Origin: Sinotaia quadrata
Taxonomy: Eukaryota > Mollusca > Gastropoda > Architaenioglossa > Viviparidae
Assembly: GCA_028829895.1 (NCBI GenBank)
Contig: CM054178.1
Location: forward strand, 66,888,835 to 66,952,834
Reading direction: 5' to 3'
Length of the DNA stretch: 64,000 nucleotides
Under the pieces are notes generated by a model. It saw only the letters and a program-made list of their open reading frames with translations. It was not told where the DNA came from and did no database searches. Within the stretch, counting starts at the first letter, position 1. The number at the start of each line of letters is the position of its first letter. The position numbers and the translations under genes are program-made. Below, one piece after another: positions 1 to 11,908 of this stretch.

Positions 1-705
1 TCATACTGTTTTGTGTACTTGTTACAGTTTTGGATGTATATTACTGTTTTTGTGCTCTTGCTACTGTTTTGTGCGCATGGAACCGTTTTATGTTCTTGCT
101 ACTGTTTCCGGTGTTTATTACTAATTTGTCTGCTTGTTACTGTTTTATACGATTATTACTGTTTTGTGTGGTTGTTACTGTTTTGAGTGCTTCTTACTGT
201 TTTGAGCGCATTTACTGTTTTGAGTGCTTCTTATTGTTCTGTGTGTATTTTATGAGCGTGTTACTCTTGTATGGTCTTGATACTGTTTGGTACGTTTTGT
301 ACTGTTTTGTATGCTTGCTATTGTTTTATATTCTTGTTTCTGTTAATATTTTGTACGCTTGTTTTGGTGTTGCTAGTATTTTGTATGTTTGGTGCTTTTT
401 GTATACTTGCTATTGTTTTGTATACTTGTTGCTGTTTCGAATGGTTGATATTGATTTTATATATGCTTGTAGATTTTTGTGTGCATGATATAGTAATTAT
501 AGTTTGTGTGCTGTGTATTGTTTTGGTGTGCTGTGTATTGTTTTGGTGTGCTGTGTATAGTTTTGGTGTGTTGTGTATTGTTTTGGTGTGCTGTATATTG
601 TTTTGGTGTGCTGTGTATAGTTTTGGTGTGCTGTATATAGTTTTGGTGTGCTGTGTATAGTTTTGTATGTACATTACTGTTTTGCATGTTTGGCTCAGTG
701 CTTAC
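1..705. repeat. Minisatellite, 18-20 bp units (TACTGTTTTG core)
   Basis: Degenerate units built on TACTGTTTTGTGTGCTTG run from the window edge. From about 505 to 665 they become a more regular 20-bp unit with core TTTTGGTGTGCTGTGTAT, repeated about eight times. The array continues beyond the window start. Reading frames through it are low-complexity Cys/Leu/Phe-rich peptides and are not credible proteins. Confidence 0.9.
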
Positions 706-810
706 TCTTGATACTTATTTGTGCGCTTCTTATAAGGTCTATCTTTATTATGGTGAAGTGCGTTTGCTTAACTTTTGAATGTTTATTATCGGGTAGGTCT
801 TTATTACGGA

Positions 811-847
<37 letters not shown>

Positions 848-912
848 GTCTGTCTGTCTGTCTGTCTATCTCTCTGTCTGTCTGTTTGTCTGTCTATCTA
901 TCTAATCTATCT
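811..912. repeat. (TATC)n/(TGTC)n microsatellite
   Basis: A compound tetranucleotide tract: about eight TATC, then TGTC runs, then mixed TCTG/TATC. It abuts repeat R1 copy A directly. Read on the minus strand it is a (GATA)n/(GACA)n tail, as in the retroelement tail at 49164-49260. Confidence 0.95.
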
Positions 913-1740
913 GTGGTGAAGAAAATGTACCTATCCCTATTTCTAAACTTAATAATTATATATTGTTGCTAATGTTAACATGACCCGACCTTGGGCACTG
1001 CTTATGATGATATGTTTGAGTTAGAGTAAACAACTCAGGTGGAGAATATGTTAGAACTTGCTGAGGAAAAGATTCTACTTCCAAATGTTCCTGATCTGAA
1101 ACGCAAATGTTGAATAGAAGTCAGCACGACAGACCGGAAATGCCTGTCTCAGACAACAAATTTTGTACCTGTCTAGTTTTTGGTGTCAAGTTTTCAAAGA
1201 AATAATAACTGTCTTTAAGTCAATTTATAGCAGATCCAGAACAGACTTGCAGTCTGTTTGCTGTAGTCTACAATGCAGTTGTTGTTATGAATCAGTTCCA
1301 AGTCGATAAGAAGTTTTTCTGACTAATAGTCTCAGACTTCTTCTTAACAACTCCATCCAATGGGGATGGACTGACAGTTACTTTATTGAAGAAAATCTGT
1401 ATTCTAATCACTTTGATTTTGATATATCTCGATTCTGGTCATAAGGGTGACCATTAGCTTATGGCAAGTTGACTGACTGATAAAGAAAGAATGGACTTAT
1501 ATTTTGTACATATTTATTATGGATCTATGCTTTGACTTGGCAAATGCTTATGTAATTGAACAATTATTTCTATATTCACTAATTTGATTATGTTTTACAG
1601 TATACATGTGAGTTTTGATTGATGCAATATTTCTTATACTGTGTTTGTATATCGGGCTAATGAATACTGCTGCAGGATTTGTAAGTTGAGAATGTGTGCA
1701 AGGGAGAAAGGAGTTTAGAGATGAAATAAGCCTGAAATTT
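912..1740 (-). repeat. Dispersed repeat R1, copy A (longest)
   Basis: Begins CTGTGGTGAAGAAAATGTAC next to the tetranucleotide tract. It shares many blocks with 28130-28800: the CCTATCCCTATTTCTA block, the CATGACCCGACCTTGGGCAC block, AGTAAACAACTCAGGTGGAG, and a distal block around GGCTAATGAATACTGCTGCAG. No coding capacity is seen. The minus strand is assigned because the tetranucleotide tract would then be a 3' tail, as in SINEs and LINEs; this orientation is inference. Confidence 0.75.
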
Positions 1741-3063
1741 GGTGATGACTTAATTTGACTTTTGTACGAGAGGAGGGTGCTTTATCTTGTTGTTTTGTAT
1801 CCACTTCAGACTGCAATAACTACTGTACTCTACCAGATCACGTTCATGTGTGTATCAAACTTATCAGTAAACGTGTTGCTGTAAATTTTCCTGTGAATTC
1901 TGTTCGAGAACCAATATGGTGGGAAATTGTGGTATGAGTTTGGTCTTGAGAATTCACAAAGATTATTTTGAACATTCCTCATGGTGTACTTGAGCAGCAC
2001 ACATGAATATTTGGGAAAATTCATCCTGATGTGCTTTGATAGCACATTTGAAGTTCTGGGTGATTCTCCGTGGTGTGCTTTGTGAGCGCATCAAAGATTC
2101 TGAAATAGTTGTGTAATGTGCCTAGAAGGAGGTACATTAGACTATCACCAAAATAAGAAACATTCACTTGTTGCAAACTGCAGGATTGTAAACACGTGCC
2201 CACAACAGCTGCCATAGTTGAAAAAGTTATGTACATTGATTATAATTAATTATCTCTCTAAGACTCCACTCTCACTATATACTGTTTTAACAATATATAT
2301 ATATATTAAACCTTAAAGTTGGAGTAATAGTGGATGGATAGGGGGCTCGTTAAATATAAATAAAAGACAGATTTTTATTACTCCTTTAGTAAGAAGTTTC
2401 CACCTGCAGAAACATTATGCGACAATAAAACGTCTATCTTGTTATTGTGTAAGGAGTAGAGTTCTATGACACCCTTATAATCCGCCATGTGAGAGACATG
2501 TTGGTCTTGTGGGAGAATTATTAATAACTATTAATTAAGATTCTTGATCACTTGTTATTAATTAATAAATAATAATCATAACGAGTGAAGGGTGCCCAGA
2601 GGTATCATACTATCTCTCTAATCTAATCTATCATCCATCCGTCTATCGATCTATACATTTGCCTGTCTGTCTTTCTATGTATTGATAGATCTTTTAGCTA
2701 AGATACTGATTGTACATATATAACCTTCACAAATTAAACATTTTCGTTTTATATTTTTATGTACCTAGATTGCGATGAAAGTATTTTTTCAACTAAATCT
2801 CATAGTTATTCCTTTTATAATTAATTTAAATTGATTATTTAATGTGTTAAAATAAAAATTAAAATTTAATGATTTGAAATCAAACAATAATTTTAAATAC
2901 TGAAAAACCTAACTGAACCCAAATATATTCCATTTACAATAACTGTTCAATTTCCAAATAACGAATGAAGAACATTATTGCATTATGACAGATGTATAAT
3001 TGTATGGTCAGTTCTAAAATAATTAAGAAGTCAGGGTTAATTTTTAGTTGTGATATACAATCA
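1741..3063. other. Non-coding AT-rich stretch
   Basis: No gene is recognisable. Contents: loosely repeated segments of about 50 bp around GTGTGCTTTGATAGCACA at 1975-2110, a short TA run at 2292-2306, and AT-rich tracts at 2520-2580 and 2800-2900. It lies in the presumed intron downstream of the Shaw exon. Confidence 0.6.
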
Positions 3064-3300
<237 letters not shown>

Positions 3301-4032
3301 AAGGGGGGGTGTGTAATGAAACTGTGTTTCACAAACTTGCATGTGCTCGAGTGAACAGTATGGAATTGTTATGATTAACAGGTAGCAGCAAGATGCTGGT
3401 TACGATGACATAAATAACAGGGATGAAAATATGCATAAAAATACAAACGCACTATATCCAACAACAAAAGCTACTCCTTTCGTAAGAGGGTGTTGCTTCT
3501 GTTACAAAATAAAATTATTCAAATAAATTTAATACAGACTTTTATTATTACAAATAAAATGTTTTTTTAACAATGCAAACATTGCTGTTTCAGAAACAAC
3601 AGTAGGTTCTTCGCACGTCGTACTGTATAGGTCAACTTGGCCATACAAAGAATAATAAGAGTTAAAATATTTTTGGGGTAAGTTTATGCACTATTCAAAT
3701 ATATTACTGCATAAATGTTTCTGATCAAAGTAGTAAGCAACTTACCAACACATAAGCCATTTTTTCTACAACGCCAAAGCTTACAATAAATATTGATTGT
3801 TTTTGTCAACATACAAAACTTAGTTAACTAGGCCCGAATATAAATCTTTGCCAGATTTGCGTTTTTCTCAGTGAGCTCAGGGCAACAAGAGTACATTCTT
3901 CTCCAGTCTAAAAGGCAAGCAAAAAAGGGGGATTTCACTACTGGTATACAGACACCAGTCACTTACCCTTGGACAAATCGGACGCTGGAAAAAGCAATGG
4001 AAATTGTCTATGATTTTTTAAAATTTCTTTTC
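3301..4032. other. Non-coding stretch
   Basis: AT-rich single-copy-looking DNA. No exon, RNA gene or repeat array is recognised here. Confidence 0.6.
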
Positions 4033-4253
4033 GTACCGACCTAGGGCCAGTTGCACGCCTTTTCGCCTAAACATTTCGTTTAGTCTGAGGTCTGCGTTAG
4101 AATGTTCTAGACTATAAGCAAGTTGCATGTCTTCTGCCTACTGCGGAGCAAGGACTAATTAGCGCACACTTAAATACAAGGACTTTACAAAGATTTACTT
4201 CTGTACAATGGAACATTTAGGCAGCAGACGTGAAACTGGCTCCTAGTCAGTAC
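4033..4253. mobile_element. MITE-like element with about 40-bp terminal inverted repeats
   Basis: The left end (4033-4073) has GTACCGACCTAGGGCCAGTT followed by GCACG and later GCCTAAACA. The reverse complement of the right end (4213-4253) has GTACTGACTAGGAGCCAGTT followed by TCACG and later GCCTAAATG. The two ends thus match over about 40 bp with several differences. The interior has no open frame. An internal copy of the terminal motif near 4122-4140 suggests nesting. GTAC, or just TA, at both extreme ends may be the target duplication. The superfamily is undetermined. Confidence 0.75.
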
Positions 4254-5499
4254 AAAAACAATTAAATAAGCAATAATAGTTTTAAAGATTCATTATGTCT
4301 CGTTATTTGCAGTTCAGACATGAAAAGAAAGTATATATGTGCAGTAACCAATGAAAATAATGTACACAATGTAATTTGAGAAACACTGTATTGTAAGTGA
4401 AGTATACCTCAGCCTACAGGCAAATTGTAAATATACAAAAATAACAATTAAAAAAAAATCCCACCTAGCAACAATACAACTGGCCTAAAATGTGTAGCCT
4501 AGACAAAATAAAACAATGAAAAATCTCAATCTGCAATGGAATCAATAGTTCTATAAACCAGTCGTATGCATTCATTTTGAGACTTGTATGGAAAGGAAAC
4601 AGCAGGAACACATTTATGCCCTCCATTCCCACCACCCCACCCCCCAGCTCCATTGAAATCATCATCATCAACAACAACAACAAATCACAAACACAACAAT
4701 AATAACAAACAAGAACCAACTGAAATCTTATTGCGGCAATATATACTGGTTATATTCACTGTGACTATTTTTCTTAATCTTAGCAAACAAGGGAAGACAT
4801 GGATGCATTCAACACAGTTATTGAATACGTTTATATAGAGGGGAGGGATGAAAATAAATAGTCTGCGCTGACTTAAGAGAAAAATAAAAAGAAGCATTCG
4901 TTATAAAGTTTTGAAGCAAAGGCAAATCAAACAAGCAAGCATTGGATTTCATCGCGATAGCAAACTGGGAAAATGCATTACCATAATAAATTAATAGTGA
5001 TATATTTTCATTGGTTGCTAGGTTGACATGGTTTAACAGTTTCTATCAGAATGGTCTTATATTATTAGTCTACTTAAGAAAACATTTCAGAAAACAGATG
5101 TCTGTATATAATACGGACAACAAGCCCGTCTGGGAGATTTATGTCGAGTGAAAATGTCTTTTTTCTAAAAACATTTTTGCTTTTTAAATATTCTAACTAA
5201 AAGGACAACCACATTAATGTGTTTACATTTTATGTCGTCTTAGTGTTTTTGTTTGGGCTGTTACAAGCAACTTTCTCTGGATTATACCAGTTCATTAGTA
5301 GATGTAACAGAGTACACTTGTGCGATGCATGAATTCGAATTGTAAAGGAAAATCAATTTAATGTTCAACATAACTGTTATTAAAGACAACTCCTTAGGTA
5401 CACTTCCATATTAGATAAATGGACTTAATTTACCTTTGCCAACGTGTTAACAAATTTAGAATATGGCGACATGTTAATTATACATATACATGTTGAATA
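4254..5499. other. Non-coding stretch with small CAA/ATC simple repeat
   Basis: AT-rich, no recognised gene. A short simple repeat of ATC then CAA triplets lies at about 4658-4712, next to a C/A-rich segment at 4620-4650. The frames that cross it are low complexity. Confidence 0.6.
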
Positions 5500-5640
5500 C
5501 AATGCTCAATGAAAGTGATCCTGACAGACACCAAAGCAGCATCTGTATCTGCTAGGATTTGAACCTGATGCACGATAAAGACGAAAACTACTCGAGGTGT
5601 CTTGAGAGAACAAATGACTGGTCTAGACTGGACAGAAACA
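5500..5640 (-). mobile_element. Probable tRNA-derived SINE remnant
   Basis: On the minus strand 5565-5555 reads GGTTCAAATCC, an exact match to the RNA polymerase III B-box consensus. A convincing A-box upstream is not seen, so this is a decayed SINE head or a chance B-box. The boundaries are approximate. Confidence 0.4.
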
Positions 5641-6402
5641 ACATAACGCGGCAATGTACGAAGCCTGAGTGAACGGGGTAAGGTGGGGCTTGAACATGCA
5701 TCGCAGTTTGTTGAGCAAAGGTCAATGTAGGGCACAGAGTTTGTAGCAAAAATAAATAGATTTCACAATTCATGAATGCTTTGCCAGTCACTGTAGGAAT
5801 GCGCGGCCCATTTTTGGACCTTTTCTGAATAGAGTATCCACTCACAATAAAAAAAAGATGCAATTGTAAAGAAAAATAAAAAATAAATATCTATGAAACT
5901 AGCACTGAATCCAAGAGACATAATTTATTACTTTATTGACTCACTGTTGTAATTTTTAAGAGTTGCTGGGATATGGAAAAATTCCATGGAACTTGCCATG
6001 AGTTCATTATTTGAGAAACGACATTTTAGTTTTCTTTAAATATTTTAGACAAAAATCTTCATTATTTAAAAACTAACAATCCGATTTCTAATTAGTTATA
6101 TTGCATATGTTATTAAAAATGTAAAAGCACGCTACTGATATTATACCATCAAGACCCATATATATATATATATATGATTTACAATAGTTACATACAAGCC
6201 AAACATTTGAGAGTGTGCCATTATTATACATAAAAGCAGAACATGGGTTTGATTGCATCAAATTTGACCTAAGTATGCAAAATATGACCTAACATACCGA
6301 AATTATAACTATTTAAAATATTACTAAGAATAAATTCTTTAATTTTCTTTGCTGTTTTAAAGGCAATACGACCTATCTATCACAAAGCACAATCCATGTT
6401 GA
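5641..6402. other. Non-coding stretch
   Basis: AT-rich DNA with a short TA run near 6160-6175. No exon or RNA gene is recognised. Confidence 0.6.
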
Positions 6403-7115
6403 GTGATATATTACTGCCTTAAAGAGATCAGAGCTTACCAATACTACCTATTACTACCTTGAAGAGGAGGTCACAGGTCAACAATACTATCTATTACTAC
6501 CTTAAAGAGGAGATCAGAGCTTACCAATACTACCTATTACTACCTTGAAGAGGAGGTCACAGGTCAACAATACTATCTATTACTACCTTAAAGAGGAGAT
6601 CAGAGCTTACCAATACTACCTATTACTACCTTGAAGAGGAGGTCACAGGTAAACAATACTATCTATTACTACCTAGAAGAGGAGATCAGAGTTTACCAAT
6701 ACTACCTATTACTACCTTGAAGAGGAGGTCACAGGTAAACAATACTATCTATTACTACCTTGAAGAGGAGATCAGAGTTTACCAATACTAGCTATTACTA
6801 TCTTGAAGAGGAGGTCACAGGTCAACAATACTATCTATTACTACCTTGAAGAGGAGGTCAGAGTTTACCAATACTAGCTATTACTATCTTGAAGAGGAGG
6901 TCACAGGTCAACAATAAAATATATTACTACCTTGAAGAGGAGGTCAGAGGTCAACAATACTAACTACCTTGAAGAGGAGGTCAGAGGTCGACAACACTAT
7001 CTATTACTACCTAGAAGAGGAGGTCAGAGGTCGACAACACTATCTATTACTACCTTGAAGAGGAGGTCAGAGGTCTACAATACTATTATTACTACTTGAA
7101 GAAGAGGTCAGCATG
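6403..7115. repeat. Minisatellite of about 42-bp units, two alternating types
   Basis: All units carry TATTACTACCTTGAAGAGGA. In the left half, units with GATCAGAGCTTACCAATACT alternate with units with GTCACAGGTCAACAATACTA, giving a dimer of about 84 bp. The right part (from about 6900) becomes monomeric, with GGTCAGAGGTCGACAA. About 17 units are present. Confidence 0.92.
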
Positions 7116-7702
7116 GACAATACTATTTTGTACTTTTAGATTATTCTCTATGAGAATTATTCGTTTACTCGCTTGTTGGTCTATATATGAAGTTTATTTT
7201 AAATAAAATAGTATTCGCCATTAATTCAACATCAAACAAAGAAACAAACAAACAAAAATTAATTTTAAAAATCGAACACAAAACAAGCACCGATGACAAT
7301 TTCCTAGCGGGAAATAATGTAATCTCAAAAGAAAAACAAACACACAAACACACAGACATAAACGTGACAAAGAAAAAAATAATTTCTTGAAATTAAAACA
7401 GAAATAGTTGCTACTAATATAATACACAGAATATTCCCCCACACAATAATTTTAAGACACGATGACACGACCACACATAAACCTTCGTACAAAAAAAATT
7501 TATATAAACACATAAAACATCTAAGTTCCTGAAAGTATAATAAACATACTAAAATGAAAAGGTCAAATCAGTGCAACTTGCATGCATACTTTGTGTGTAT
7601 TTGAAAACAGTTATGTATAAAAATAAATAGTAACGTGTGCAAAGTGTGTGCTGGTAAACGAAAGTTAAATAATAATAATAACAATAATAATAGTAGTAAT
7701 AA
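7116..7702. other. Non-coding stretch ending in an AAT-rich simple repeat
   Basis: AT-rich and A-rich DNA with a CA-rich patch at 7336-7356. An imperfect (AAT)n tract (about 7666-7699) directly precedes the retrotransposon remnant at 7703. Confidence 0.6.
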
Positions 7703-8103
7703 CAGAACAGAAGAAATAAAAATACTGTGGGACTTTGAGATAAGAACAGATCGAGTAATTCCTGCACGAAGACCAGAAAGTGTAGTTCAAAATATGTCTA
7801 ACAGAACAGCAGTAATTATCGATATCTCTTCCAATTGATAGAAGCATAAAAACAGAAGAAGAGAAAGAAAATATCAGGTTCTTCAAATAGAAATTCAGAT
7901 GATGTGGAATATAAAAGCAGAAGTAAAACCTGCAGTGATAGGATCCTTTGGGGAATTACATCTGAATTGGAAGACTATCTGAATGAACTATCTGGACAAC
8001 ACATAATTGCCCTATTACTACAAGCAGCGCTCCTCGGAAGTGTTCATATCCTCCGTAAAATCGTGGATCTTACAGTTCATAATCGACAGTCCATAAAGAC
8101 GTG
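7703..8103 (+). pseudogene. Decayed non-LTR retrotransposon polyprotein, C-terminal segment
   Basis: The plus strand encodes KILWDFEIRTDRVIPARRP followed by a frame leading to IIDIS. After frame changes near 7830-7870 and again near 7950 it encodes LEDYLNELSGQH and ALLGSVHILRKIVDL before a stop at about 8102. From recall, peptides of this type (ILWDF.I.TD..I.ARRPD, IIDIA, ALLG.ARILRK) recur near the C-terminus of reverse transcriptases in animal non-LTR retrotransposons. At least two frameshifts make it non-functional. AAT microsatellites flank both sides (7666-7699 and 8113-8148). The exact retrotransposon clade is not assigned. Confidence 0.75.
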
Positions 8104-8111
8104 AAAAAAAC

Positions 8112-8112
<1 letters not shown>

Positions 8113-8148
<36 letters not shown>
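8113..8148. repeat. (TAA)12 microsatellite
   Basis: An uninterrupted trinucleotide run immediately after the stop codon of the retrotransposon remnant. It may be the element's 3' tail. Confidence 0.95.
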
Positions 8149-8150
<2 letters not shown>

Positions 8151-8154
8151 GAGG

Positions 8155-8790
8155 TCAAATGTGTATATTTCCACTAGATTAGATAAGAAATGTTTTCATT
8201 TACGCACCAAACAAGATGGCTCATTAATAAGAAATGAAGCAATATCTGCACTGGATTAGAAAAGTATTGACGTCTCCACTAGATCAGATAATAAATGACG
8301 TCAGGTCCGCACTAAATTAGATAAGAAAGACGGTCATGTTTGCAATCAATTAATCAGAAGAGAAGACAAATCTGCACTACATGAAATAAAAATGAAGACA
8401 TGTTTACGCTTAAAAGACAAGAAATGAAGTCGTACCGGCACTGAAAAATATTTTTTTAAAACAATGGAATTCGATCAGCACAAGAATAGATTTACAAAAT
8501 AAAGGTACGTCTGCACATAAATTAGAAAAGAAATGAAGTCCCATCAGTGATAAATTAGATAAGAAATTATGTCAATTCTAGATTAACCTTTTTAAAAATG
8601 AAATATATGTCTTCCAATAATTAGAAAAGGAATGAAGTCATTCTGTTCTAGACGTCCTGCTGCAATACATTATAAAAGAAATGAAATATCGTGTGCGCTA
8701 AATAAGAAAGAAATGGAAATCATATTGGCACTAGACTAGATAAGAAATGAAGAGATATCTGCACACGTAATTACTTTGATGCTGATGTCT
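8155..8790. repeat. Strongly diverged minisatellite (TAGATAAGAAATGA core)
   Basis: Variants of TCTGCACTAGATTAGATAAG followed by AAATGAAGTC recur roughly every 45-65 bp, with many indels. It looks like an old array. A perfect CRE octamer (8296-8303) falls in one unit. Confidence 0.65.
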
Positions 8791-8904
8791 GCAGAAGTAA
8801 TAAACAATAAAGTGTTGCTTACAATGAACGGCACATTTGAATTATATCCGCAATAGGCATGACTGAGAAACTATTGTAGCTGTACAAGTTTGATCTATTC
8901 AGGA

Positions 8905-9185
8905 AATGACAGGACTTATGAAATTAGGTCTGTACAGAAAATAACTGGGTTTGTGAAATTTGGTCTGTACAAGCAATGACAGGGCTTGTGAAATTTGGTC
9001 TGTACAGGAAATGACTGGGCTTGTGAAATTTGGTCTGTACAAGTAATGATGGACTTACGAAATTTGGTCTGTACAAGCAATGACTGGGTTTATTAAATCT
9101 GGTCTGTACAAGCAAAGGCTGGGTTACGAAATTTGGTCTGTACAGGTAATGGCTGGACTTATGAAATTTGGTTTTTACAGGCAAA
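8905..9185. repeat. Minisatellite, about 35-bp units x 8
   Basis: Unit core GAAATTTGGTCTGTACAAGC joined to AATGACTGGGCTTGT, with 0-3 differences per unit. The TCTGTACAAG motif also recurs in the separate array at 32035-32268. Confidence 0.92.
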
Positions 9186-9354
9186 TTTAAGGCTTAAATT
9201 TGGTACTAGTTATGACCGATACAATGCAAATAATAAAAGACATATTCTATTAGATCTGTAAAGATTATAAAAGAAGAAGAATATGACTGAAATGGTAGAT
9301 GTGTATAGACAAGTACTGGCTTACAAACTGAACAGAAGGGATCTAAAAGTCATA

Positions 9355-9640
9355 GACAGTGTTCTTTTGAATTGAGCTTATGTTTCTGATCATTATCGTG
9401 TTCTTTTGAAATGAGTTTATTGTTTCTGATCATTATCGTGTTCTTTTGAAATGAGTTTATGTTTCTGATCATTATCGTGTTCTTTTGAAATGAGTTTATG
9501 TTTCTGATCATTATCGTGTTCTTTTGAAGTGAATTAATGTTTCTGATCATTATCGTGTTCTTTTGAAATGAGTTTATGTTTCTGATCATTATCGTGTTCT
9601 TTTGAAATTAATTTATGTTTCTGATCATTATCGTGTTCTC
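9355..9640. repeat. Minisatellite, 39-bp units x about 7
   Basis: Unit contains GTGTTCTTTTGAAATGAGTT and TATGTTTCTGATCATTATC. Copies are highly alike. As 39 is a multiple of three, a spurious minus-strand frame stays open through it. Confidence 0.95.
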
Positions 9641-9689
9641 CGTAGTATGTACTTATCTGTAAGCCAGACTATAAATAGACACGTTATTA

Positions 9690-10012
9690 CACTTGTTCAG
9701 TAAGTCTGTGTCCATATCAACCCAAAATTGTGAGCATTGCGTTTTAAATTGAGATCTTCACAGTTATTGAATTAGAAAGTCAGATTTGCACAAATAAAGA
9801 TGCAGAAAAAAATTATCTCTCGATAGTATTGATTCAGAAAGTAAAGGCATATCTGTGCCATTAACGATCTAACAACTGAATTCATGTCTGCACAGTTACT
9901 GGTCTGGAAACGTATGTCATTAACGATCTAACAACTGAATTCATGTCTACACATTTACTGATCTGGAAACTTATCTTGGGTCTGCACTTGACGACCTAGA
10001 AACCTACACATC
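9690..10012. repeat. Diverged minisatellite, about 53-bp units
   Basis: ATTAACGATCTAACAACTGA and TTCATGTCTGCACAGTTACT recur imperfectly. The best pair of copies lies at about 9860-9970; the flanks are eroded. Confidence 0.6.
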
Positions 10013-10437
10013 GTACAAACAACTTAAGTATGTTTTCAAAAATATGACTTCATATATTAAGAATGAGAAAAAGAAGAGACGTCAACAATCTAGAAGCTCA
10101 AGAAGGTTTTTCAAGAGCAATAATTTTCCTTTGTTTACGTCTGCGCATGTTACGGCCAGCGAAATTGAAAACTTGCACTTGGTCGCAATCCTGAGTCATG
10201 CTCTCCTTAAGTGCGGTTGCAAGTGTGCGCAAGTGTTTAAAATGCGTCTGGGTCTATGTTTATGTCTGTGTTTGTAACTGTCACACTTATTTGTGTGGGG
10301 TTCTTTATTGCCTTTTCAGTCAGCACAGGCATCACTCATCGTTGCCTCGTTTGTTCGTTTTTTCTTTCCAATGTGACGAGTTATAAGTAATGCTATTCTG
10401 GTATATCCATAGTAAATAAAGATGTGTGTGTGTGTGT

Positions 10438-10476
<39 letters not shown>

Positions 10477-11378
10477 AGAATATACATAAATTGTAATTCT
10501 GTGTGTTTGTACATACGTCCGAATGAATGAATTTTATTTTAAAAAAATACGATAAATATAATTCTTTATTCTAAATGACTGAAGTATAATAAGGACTGAT
10601 TATTGAGAGCACTCAGTTTAATACCTTTTGAAAGTAACTGACCCCAAATCAGCTAACTTATCTTTAAAGCTTTAAAGGGATGATTAGGGGAGAGAAGAGT
10701 GAAAAGAGTGGTTTATGTGTGCGTTTATATGTGTGTATGTGTGTATTCCGTGTGTGTTTATATGTGTGAATGTTATACATAAACAAAGGAATACTTTAGG
10801 GAACTAGAATAAACTTGAAGAACAAAATATAATTGAGAAAGTAAAGTAATAACTTTGAAAATAAAGAAAGAATAATAACTGAAAAATTATATAAATCATA
10901 CACACAACATTAATAGAGTTAAAATATAATTAGATATGTGTTAATGCTTTGGTTCTTCACTTCGGGAACACTTATGTGGGTCTTTACGAATTGAAACAAA
11001 CAAAAAAATAAAACGATACTCTTAAACAAGACACACAGGTACAATGTATACGAAACAGACAGTAAGAATCTTCATTTAAAAATGAATGTTTGATCTTTCA
11101 AAATTAAAACTTGGTAAATAAGTATATATGTTATTTCAAAGTTTGAAATATTCCTAGTTCAGACGCAAACCAGCAAAATAATGTTAATATGTTTCCAGCA
11201 CTAAATCTACTACTATACTATTACTACTGCTATTACTAACAATGATGATGATAATAGCAAGAGAGTAATTATTTATGAAATGGAGCTAGGAAAAAGTGCA
11301 CGTTTCCGGAATGAATTAAAATAAGAATAAATCTCTATAATTATATTTCGACCCAAACGACATGTACCAGGCACTGAC
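10013..11378. other. Presumed Shaw intron, proximal part
   Basis: Directly downstream of the Shaw exon donor on the minus strand. It contains a (TG)n run at 10423-10475, a TG-rich stretch at 10710-10770, and AT-rich DNA. No channel transmembrane exon is present on the minus strand here or in the remaining 10 kb to the window edge. Confidence 0.65.
11377..11378 (-). other. Splice donor of the Shaw T1 exon
   Basis: On the minus strand the exon end reads GCCAAG followed by GTCAGT. This is a good match to the donor consensus, falls in phase 0 after Lys174, and sits where the T1 domain ends before S1. The open frame continues 20 residues past it into unrelated sequence, consistent with intron. 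Confidence 0.85.
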
Positions 11379-11900
11379 CTTGGCTGTAGTTGAAGAGTAC
11401 GGCTCGTCAAAGAGCGCCCAGATTTTCGGCTGAATCCGCTGCCAGCAGTTGAGATCGCCAGCCTTGTATTCCTCCTCCAGCCCAAACTTTTTCATGATGT
11501 CTTCTTCCGTCGGCTTGTCTGTGTCCAGGTCCAAGCGGTCTAGGATGGCCAGGACATCTTGGGTATCTCGGTGTTGGGTGTACGTCATCCAGCAACATGG
11601 CTCCACTTGATTCGAGTCCAGGCCCCAGAACTCAAGCTCTTCCTCGAACAGTGGCCCGCACACGTCCGTTGGATAGTGCAGCTTTCCAGAGCGGTAGTAG
11701 TTCAGGATCTGCGCGAAGACACCCGGGTGGCGATCAAAAAAGTACTCGTTCAGCATGGGGTCGTAGTTTGCAAGTGCCTCCGTCAAGCGCGACAGACGGG
11801 TGGCCGGGATCTTCTTCAGGGTGGCCTTGTACGTCTCGTGTCGGATGCCACCCACATTGATGATGACGCGATTTTCCGCGTCGGGTATGTTGATGTTCAT
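11379..11900 (-). CDS. Shaw: Shaw/Kv3-type voltage-gated K+ channel, N-terminal T1 exon (partial)
   Basis: This exon encodes the first 174 residues of a voltage-gated potassium channel of the Shaw (Kv3, KCNC) subfamily. Residues about 11-105 are the cytoplasmic T1/BTB tetramerisation domain, which restricts assembly to subunits of the same subfamily. Visible landmarks are [17 protein letters not shown] (12-28), [20 protein letters not shown] (54-73) and FEEELEFWG (85-93). The inter-subunit zinc motif of non-Shaker channels, H-x5-C-x20-C-C, is complete: His75, Cys81, Cys102, Cys103. The tail reaches [13 protein letters not shown], the stretch just before S1 in this family. Met1 is chosen because the frame is conserved from there and a splice acceptor lies 8 bases upstream. 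Segments S1-S6, the voltage sensor and the pore must lie on exons outside the window. Local base use is richer in GC than the surroundings. Identification is very secure; which Shaw paralogue it is cannot be told. Confidence 0.96.
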
Positions 11901-11908
11901 TTCGACAG

